Below are positions 58,701 to 64,000 of a DNA stretch of 64,000 bases, piece by piece. Position 1 is the stretch's first letter; the number at the start of each line of letters is the position of its first letter. The DNA is taken from contig JBAIAA010000237.1 in the NCBI GenBank assembly GCA_037893245.1, positions 496,001 to 560,000 on the forward strand, given 5' to 3'. A program made the position numbers and the translations under genes. The notes under the pieces were generated by a model that was given only the letters and a program-made list of their open reading frames with translations, made no database searches and was not told where the DNA came from. The DNA is from Crossaster papposus. Lineage: Eukaryota > Echinodermata > Asteroidea > Velatida > Solasteridae.

Positions 58701-61700
58701 GCAGCAAAAATAAAAATTGAGATTTTGATTTTATCATTTAAAGCTTGTTTAGTTTTAAATTATGAAATCAAAATCTCAAATTTTATTTTTGCCGCAAAGT
58801 GTCTTATTTACTCGTGCTGGGTCACATATGAAGCAAGGTATTGGACGAAGATAGCCCCCCCCCCCCCCCCCCCCCTTCCCTCCTTTGTGGTGGTCATTGT
58901 GCTTGCAGAATGTTGTGGTTTCTCAGGAATTCATTTTAGGTTTTTAAGGGGGTCGCGTTAGGTAACAATAGTTTAGATAGTGTATAGGTATGGGGGACTA
59001 AGGGGGGAATCCCTCGGTCTCATATCTTGCTGGGTATAACTAGAATTATAGAAATTGCTTTGCATTCAGCAACTTTGCTTGACTCTCATCACAAAGTTCT
59101 TAACAATTTTAACCTTTTTGGCCATGTTAAAGCATCTACCATACAAAACAAAGCATGCAGAGAAGTTATTATTATTTTTAGTCCCTTTTGACAAAATAAA
59201 TCAACTATTAGACAAACAATGAAAACAACTATATTATCAAAGCTTTTGCTATGGAAATTAAAGCACCAACCTTCTGTTTGGAGAATTTTGTGTCCCTCTC
59301 CTCTTGTGCGATTCGTTTGTTCTCCAACGTTGTCTCATCGGCCACCAGCTCCTCGATGGCATAGCGGTATTGCTCCTCTGCTGCTGTCCTCTGCAAAGTG
59401 CACAGAATGACACCAGGGGTGTATTACGATTCAACGATGCATTGATAATCGCGATACTGAAATGCCACGATATACGGCATCATGATAAGGAATCGCAAAT
59501 TTGCGATCCATAGATGCCATACATGTAGGAAGAGTCTAGTAGGCTAAGCTGAATGAGCCATAATGGGTGCAATCGTTGAGCTCAACCGAGTAGACACGGG
59601 TAAATCAGTCGACACGGGTTAGCCACAAAGGCCCTTTTTGAAAGGCTTTCGTAGCAAAAATGGAAACATTTTGAGCACAATACAAATGACGTATGGCGGC
59701 AACACACACCGCGAGTGCTAAAAACTGGTAACCTGTAATTGCGCATGTAAATAAAGCTGCATTGCATTTTCATTGCCTTTACCAGTGTACAAATGTATAT
59801 TGTTGGACTGCTGGCACCCGCCGCGACAACAATTTGTCACAAATCATGTTGGGTATACATCCCATTCAATCAGCAAAGAAAAAATAGGAAAAACAAATTA
59901 CAACTTTCCGACCTACCAACCCCATTTTTTAAAGGCATGTAATCATAAGCAGAACAATTTTTTTGTTTGGCCTTAAAGGTAGGATACACCATTGGTAATT
60001 GCTTGAATTATCATGAATGGGTGGATTTGGGGGGCTGCATTTTTTAGTAAATATCGTTTAATTGACCTGTTAAAGTTTTACAATCATGGATGCTGAGAAA
60101 AGCAATTGGCATTGGCAGTGGTTCTTCGAGGTTCTTGGTGAGAAAAGCAATCGGCATTGGCAGTGGTTCTTCGAGGTTCTTGGTGAGAAAAGCAATCGGC
60201 ATTGGCAGTGGTTCTTCGAGGTTCTTGGGGAGAAAAGCAATTGGCATTGGCAGTGGTTCTTCGAGGTTCTTGGTGAGAAAAGCAATCGGCATTGGCAGTG
60301 GTTCTTCGAGGTTCTTGGTGAGAAAAGCAATTGGCATTGGCAGTGGTTCTTTGAGGTTCTTGGTGAGAAAAGCAATCGGCATTGGCAGTGGTTCTTCGAG
60401 GTTCTTGGTGAGAAAAGCAATCGGCATTGGCAGTGGTTCTTCGAGGTTCTTGGGGAGAAAAGCAATTGGCATTGGCAGTGGTTCTTCGAGGTTCTTGGTG
60501 AGAAAAGCAATCGGCATTGGCAGTGGTTCTTCGAGGTTCTTGGTGAGAAAAGCAATTGGCATTGGCAGTGGTTCTTTGAGGTTCTTGGTGAGAAAAGCAA
60601 TCAGCATTGGCAGTGGTTCTTTGAGGTTCTTGGTGAGAAAAGCAATCGGCATTGGCAGTGGTTCTTTGAGGTTCTTGGTGAGAAAAGCAATCGGCATTGA
60701 CAGTGGTTCTTCGAGGTTCTTGGAGAGAAAAGCAATTGGCATTGGCAGTGGTTCTTCGAGGTTCTTGGTGAGAAAAGCAATCGGCATTGGCAGTGGTTCT
60801 TCGAGGTTCTTGGAGAGAAAAGCAATTGACATTGGCAGTGGTTCTTCAAGGTTCTTGGTGAGAAAAGCAATCGGCATTGGCAGTGGTTTTTCGGGGTTCT
60901 TGGTTTTTGTTTTTGTTTCGGCACTCGGAGTTTTTTTTTTAAATTTAATCTAGCGCAATCATATTGCTGTATCCCTACAATCATTATTTACTCATGAATA
61001 AGTAAGGTAATGCCTAATAATTCGGTAGTAACAATTCCTCATTTCTGCCAATGGTGTATCCTACCTTTAAGATTAATATTCTTTGGGCATGCGTTTACCG
61101 TATTCTGATCAATTAGTCTGAAGTCCAGGTAGACAAGGGTCGGCACGTGAGCCACCACAAACGGCTTGTAGTTCTCATCCTCACAGAATGGGTTGCCACC
61201 AAGGTTCAACGTCTGAAGATTCTTGAACTTTCTAAGATACACCAGCTGCAACAAGACATCTCGCAATTGTATTACTGAAACTTAAAGGGATCGTATACGT
61301 TTGGTAATTACTCCAAAAATTAATGGAAATAAAAACTCACTTGGTAAGAAGTACAGCAGCTTTGCGGATAGTATAATGCATTTTTTAGAAACTGTTCACG
61401 TCGAAGTACTGCGGTTATGAAAAAAGATATCACTTTTTATCCCCAAAAATTTGAATCTGAGAAGCGTTACTGCAGTGACGTTTCTCAGATCATGTATTCC
61501 AATGCAGATTATTCTTCCTGCGTGGACATAACCGCTCCAGATTTTCGGCAATATCTTAAAATCGCTACCACCTTTTGAAATGAAATTTTTACAGGTTAGT
61601 TTTATGGTGTATATCTATAACTATATAGGATTGAAACAAACAGTGGGTTCCAATTACCAAACGTATACGATCCCTTTAAAGTAAAGACATTCTAAATAGA

Positions 61701-63585
61701 AAGAAAGTACTATATGCTGTTGTCGTGAATTTCCTTTGGTACGTCGGGGACAATTTTCAGAGTTGTAACGAGTCACAAAGTTTTGTTCATATTTTGGGGA
61801 CTCGAGTCTTATTAGCTTTAACTCGAGTCGAGTCATTTACCCATCGGAACTCGAGTCCGAGACAAGTCTGAGTCTGAGTCGAGTCTGAGTCGAGTCGAGT
61901 CGAGTCGAGTCGAGTCGAGTCGAGTCGAGTCGAGTCATTACAACTCTGACAATTGGTTTAATTGGGTGGTTTTTTTGGCCCTTCGCGGAAATTTTTTATA
62001 AATACTGTATACTCATTCTTGGTTGAGGATTTGCGAGAAAACATTTATACTTACAAGAAAAGCTAACTAACAAGTCCTTATGAATACACTGAGTTTATAA
62101 AATATGTCAGCAAAGAGATACATATGCTTCATGCATCCGCTGGACTAAGTGTGTTAATTATGTAGGAAGAGATAGTTAGTTAAACAGTTCGCGCCGGAAG
62201 AGGTATATATACACGCAAAGTTTTCCTCAGATTTAAAACGGATGACGCATAAACACGTCACGAGCAAGGCCAGAAATGTCTGTCAGCAGCTAAGCAAGGC
62301 TGGAAATGCGTGGGTGTGCTTCCCGGTAATATCGGCCTGAACCCGTCTCACATCGAGTTTCGTTAAAATTAATCCTGCGCCTCTAATCTGGGTAATGTAA
62401 TTCCGGCGCGATCTGGTTAAAAAATAAATGTGCTTGATTTTCTATAAAACTGACTTCTGTTTAACTTTAGAGGCCACAAACTTATCAATCGCCCCTCGTA
62501 TGTGATGACTTACGTTGTCTAGACTTCCCAGGTTGTTGTTCCCAATGGAGAAGACGTGTAACCTGGTCAGAGTGTCCATGTTCTCCAGCGCGCTGATCCG
62601 GTTGTTGTACAGGGTCAGGTCTTCTAATTGGGTCAAGCTGTCCAGGCCGTCGATCACCTCAATGTTGTTGAATGAAAGGTCTGTGCAAGAATAAAGTGGA
62701 AAAAAAACTAATCGAACAAAATAGCCAGTTGCAAATGCGGTGCAAATTCGCAAAAGTTGAAAGCATTTTCAACTCTAGTGAATTTCACAGCGAACGTTTT
62801 GTGCTGTCAAATTTGCTTCGAGTTCACTTTTAAAAGATCCTACTTTTAGGGTTAATGTATGTATACCCTAAAATGCTCTTTAAATCAGTTTGCGCCGGGA
62901 TTATGGTAATATTCACCGAGCTGAGGCGCGGGATTATTTGTAACGAAACTCGATACAAGGCGGGTTCAGGCCGATGGTACCGGGAAGCACACCTATGCAC
63001 CTCCGGCCTTGCTCGCTGCTGACAACCATTCCCGGCCTTGCTCGTGACTTGTTTATGCGTCATCCATTTTGAATCTCAGGAAAAACTTTGCGTGTATGTA
63101 CACGTCCTCCAGCGCGAACTGGTTAACTAGTCCGCGCCGGGATTATTTTAACATCACTGAGCCGAGGGGCGGGATTATTTTTTACGAAACTCGATCCGAA
63201 GCAGGTTCAGGCTGATAGTGCCGGAAAGCACACCCACGCATTTCCGGCCGTCCTCGCTGCTGACAGACATTCCCGGCCTTGCTCGTGACTTGTTTATGCA
63301 TCATCCATTTTGAATCTCAGGAAAAACTTTGCAGGTATGTACACGTCATCCGGCGCGAACTGGTTAACTACACCAAGTATACAAACAAAGTTTCGAATCC
63401 ACAACCTGCATAATTACCCACAGACCACGAATTCAATGCTCCAGACCACCAGACCAGCCCACACTTACCTAACCACACCAGGCTTTTCAGCGTACCCAGT
63501 CCCTCTATCCTCTCAATGACGTTGTTGTCTATCTGTAGCTTCACAAGGTTCTTGAACTGCCAAAGGTTGTCTATCTTCAATATAT
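52749..63585 (-). CDS. DRC3: DRC3 (LRRC48), dynein regulatory complex subunit 3, 5' end missing
   Basis: DRC3 is a leucine-rich-repeat and coiled-coil subunit of the nexin-dynein regulatory complex that controls motile cilia and sperm flagella. Ten exons are visible: 63585-63469, 62680-62514, 61245-61099, 59390-59271, 57866-57754, 55876-55702, 54927-54796, 53930-53860, 53667-53544 and 52994-52749. Joined they give about 470 residues and a stop. The first visible exon begins in phase 1 at the family motif N|ILKIDNLWQF, so about 50 N-terminal residues lie beyond the right edge. LRRs are in the first three exons (NLVKLQIDNN, LEDLTLYNNRIS, LQTLNLGGNPF). The rest is charged helical sequence, including FVDKDTI-like LLVDKDTITNAV and RVKEINNFIDHL. 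Two introns are best read as AT-AC minor-spliceosome introns (listed separately). Confidence 0.93.
53123..53356. mobile_element. TTAA family 2 MITE in DRC3's last intron
   Basis: CCAGTTCGCGCCGG / GGCGCGAACTGG with TTAA at 53119-53122 and 53357-53360. Confidence 0.85.
53668..53859 (-). other. Second U12-type AT-AC intron in DRC3
   Basis: The minus-strand intron begins ATATCCTTTC at 53859 and ends GCAC at 53668. A perfect TCCTTGAC branch site lies at 53686-53679, with the branch A 12 nt before the acceptor. The join CT+G gives FVEQVQGLISQIRDLEN, which aligns without gaps to vertebrate FIENVQSLMAQCRDLEN. A GT-AG alternative (donor after 53871, acceptor before 53657) stays in frame but drops seven residues, VQGLISQ. 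The intron is only 192 bp. Confidence 0.9.
55179..55531. mobile_element. TTAA family 1 MITE, intact copy
   Basis: 353 bp, ends AGGGAGGATACACCATTGG / AATGGTGTATCCTACCT, TTAA at 55175-55178 and 55532-55535. It lies in a DRC3 intron and serves as a reference copy for the family. Confidence 0.85.
55590..55660. repeat. Short tandem repeat of AAGTTTTGTAAGGAT
   Basis: Four to five 16-bp units (TTTTGTAAGGATAAAG) in a DRC3 intron, 40 bp from the exon at 55702. Confidence 0.8.
56212..56393. mobile_element. hAT-like MITE, short relative of 3095-3685
   Basis: Ends CAGTGTTGTATTCAAGTCC / GGACTCGAATACAACTCTG with a perfect 8-bp duplication CTATGACC on each side. Lies in the first AT-AC intron of DRC3. Confidence 0.85.
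56400..57120. repeat. GC-richer segment of unknown class
   Basis: Its composition differs from the surroundings, and it has two related motifs, CTCTCCTAGGAGAAGGA and CCCTTCTAGGAGACGG. It may be the 3' part of a retroelement, but no reverse transcriptase motif was found. Confidence 0.3.
57277..57658. mobile_element. GTGACC-type element
   Basis: Ends GTGACCTGCTCCCACGAAAA and TTTCGTGGAAGCAGGTCAC, 4-bp duplication AATT on both sides. Inside the first AT-AC intron, about 100 bp from its donor. Confidence 0.8.
58065..58504. mobile_element. GTGACC-type element nested in a TTAA family 1 MITE
   Basis: Ends GTGACCGGCTCTACAAAAAG and CTTTTTGTTGAGCCGGTCAC, AAAT duplicated on each side. The surrounding MITE (about 58015-58600) is reversed and lacks one end. 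Confidence 0.8.
58671..58825. mobile_element. 155-bp GTGACC-type perfect foldback
   Basis: Almost the whole element is one hairpin: GTGACCCAGCGCGAGTAAAT pairs with the right end, then CAAAATCTCAA arms. ATAT flanks both sides. Confidence 0.85.
59977..61066. mobile_element. TTAA family 1 MITE inflated by a 45-bp minisatellite
   Basis: Ends AGGTAGGATACACCATTGG / CCAATGGTGTATCCTACCT, TTAA at 59973-59976 and 61067-61070. About 810 bp of the 1,090 bp is the internal array. Confidence 0.85.
60095..60904. repeat. 45-bp minisatellite, 18 units
   Basis: The unit starts GAGAAAAGCAATCGGCATTG and ends GAGGTTCTTGGT. Sub-variants (CAATTGG/CAATCGG, TTCGAGG/TTTGAGG, TGGTGA/TGGGGA) alternate in a regular higher-order pattern. 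The unit derives from the MITE's own GAGAAAAGCAAG ... GTGGTTCTT segment. Its length, a multiple of three, creates false open frames on both strands. Confidence 0.95.
61286..61675. mobile_element. TTAA-flanked MITE, family 3 (AGGGATCGTATACG ends)
   Basis: 390 bp, ends AGGGATCGTATACGTTTGG / CCAAACGTATACGATCCCT, TTAA at 61282-61285 and 61676-61679. Non-coding; in a DRC3 intron. Confidence 0.85.
61758..61948. mobile_element. hAT-like MITE with GAGTC array
   Basis: Ends CAGAGTTGTAACGAGTC / GAGTCATTACAACTCTG. The flanks ACAATTTT/ACAATTGG match at 6 of 8 bases. The interior is GAGTC-rich, with a clean GTCGA array at about 61868-61935. Confidence 0.75.
62184..62416. mobile_element. TTAA family 2 MITE
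   Basis: ACAGTTCGCGCCGG / CCGGCGCGATCTGG with TTAA on both sides (62180-62183, 62417-62420). Confidence 0.8.
62884..63363. mobile_element. Two tandem TTAA family 2 MITEs sharing one TTAA
   Basis: Copies 62884-63122 and 63127-63363 are head to tail with a single TTAA (63123-63126) between them, and TTAA at 62880-62883 and 63364-63367 outside. Both lie between DRC3 LRR exons. Confidence 0.85.
63385..63462 (-). repeat. SINE head fragment abutting a DRC3 exon
   Basis: The tRNA-like part of the SINE seen at 38702-39065 (complement of TTTCGAATCCACAACCTG, GACCACCAGACC) ends within 10 bp of the splice donor at 63468. Confidence 0.6.
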
Positions 63586-63669
63586 CTGTAAAAAAATGTG
63601 CATTAAAAGAGGGAACCTTACTTAGAAAACTTGAACTTTAAAAGTAAGAGTCTGGGGTGCCACACCTAA

Positions 63670-63960
63670 AAATAGTGAGTGAGTATTTAGGGTTTAACGC
63701 CGTACCAGCATCAATGGCCATATTCACGGCGGGAACAAATTTCATTCAACAATTTTTTATTTCATTTAACAATTAATGTGAAGAAGTTACAGTTTTAGAG
63801 GTGGGAGGAAAACCCCAGAAGAATATCCTGGGGAAAAACCCACGGAGTCAGGCAGGGACTGAAAACCCAATCCACATATTGGCCCAGGCCGGATTCGAAC
63901 CCGGGTCATAGTGGTGGAAGGCGAGGAAAGAACCGCTACACCAACCCGACTCCCCCCACC
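63670..63960 (-). repeat. tRNA-derived SINE
   Basis: On the minus strand there is a tRNA-like head with box B GGTTCGAATCC, then the body GTTTTCAGTCCCTGCCTGAC and GGGTTTTTCCCCAGGATATT, ending near GTATTTAGGGTTTAACGCCG. Lies upstream of the first visible DRC3 exon. Confidence 0.7.
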
Positions 63961-64000
63961 TAAAAATAAAAATAAATAAATAACATATGTACAGCTTTTA

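Noticed and set aside
60044..60984. Open frames of up to 287 codons on both strands
   Set aside because: 45-bp array inside a MITE; being open on both strands with repetitive peptides marks it as an artefact.

Overview
The window is eukaryotic genomic DNA from a marine invertebrate deuterostome, most likely an echinoderm. The evidence is introns in every protein gene, a 5S rRNA gene of echinoderm type at 34729-34848, many tRNA-derived SINEs, and a dense load of short inverted-repeat transposons. The echinoderm placement is inference from the 5S sequence and SINE style. Metazoan deuterostome is much safer than any class or genus.

Four protein genes can be built exon by exon. (1) A G12/13-class heterotrimeric G protein alpha subunit lies on the minus strand (exons 27898-27440, 16086-16036, 15290-14721; 359 aa) with an 11.4-kb first intron full of repeats. 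(2) GID4, the substrate receptor of the CTLH/GID ubiquitin ligase, is on the minus strand (45217 down to 40593; 5 exons, 202 aa). (3) ATPAF2, the mitochondrial F1-ATPase assembly chaperone, is on the plus strand (45461-50862; 6 exons, 279 aa). (4) DRC3/LRRC48, a leucine-rich-repeat subunit of the ciliary nexin-dynein regulatory complex, is on the minus strand (63585 down to 52749; 10 exons seen, 5' end beyond the right edge).

GID4, ATPAF2 and DRC3 have the same order and relative orientation as on human 17p11.2 (DRC3 and ATPAF2 convergent, ATPAF2 and GID4 divergent). The block therefore looks like conserved microsynteny. The GID4 and ATPAF2 start codons are only 243 bp apart, so they probably share a bidirectional promoter. 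No functional link between the three genes is implied.

The most unusual gene-structure result is in DRC3. Two of its introns (57753-55877 and 53859-53668) fit the minor-spliceosome AT-AC class. Both have an ATATCCTTT donor, a U12-type branch site 12-13 nt before an AC acceptor, and exact agreement with the protein family reading. Each also lies beside an in-frame GT-AG alternative that a gene finder would choose wrongly.

The rest is mostly repeats. At least three families of non-autonomous elements are flanked by TTAA, and one has ten copies here. There are also hAT-like elements with 8-bp target duplications, elements beginning GTGACC with 4-bp duplications, many foldback elements, and SINEs. 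Several sit inside one another. Three of the elements have had their interior blown up into a tandem array: 12-bp units at 3139-3542, 45-bp units at 60095-60904, and GAGTC units near 61868-61935. Two further minisatellites are at 39507-40117 (16/22 bp) and 47360-48600 (19 bp, inside an ATPAF2 intron). No transposase, reverse transcriptase or other autonomous mobile-element gene was recognised. The regions 1-14.7 kb, 16.1-27.4 kb and 28-40.5 kb hold no protein gene that I can support.
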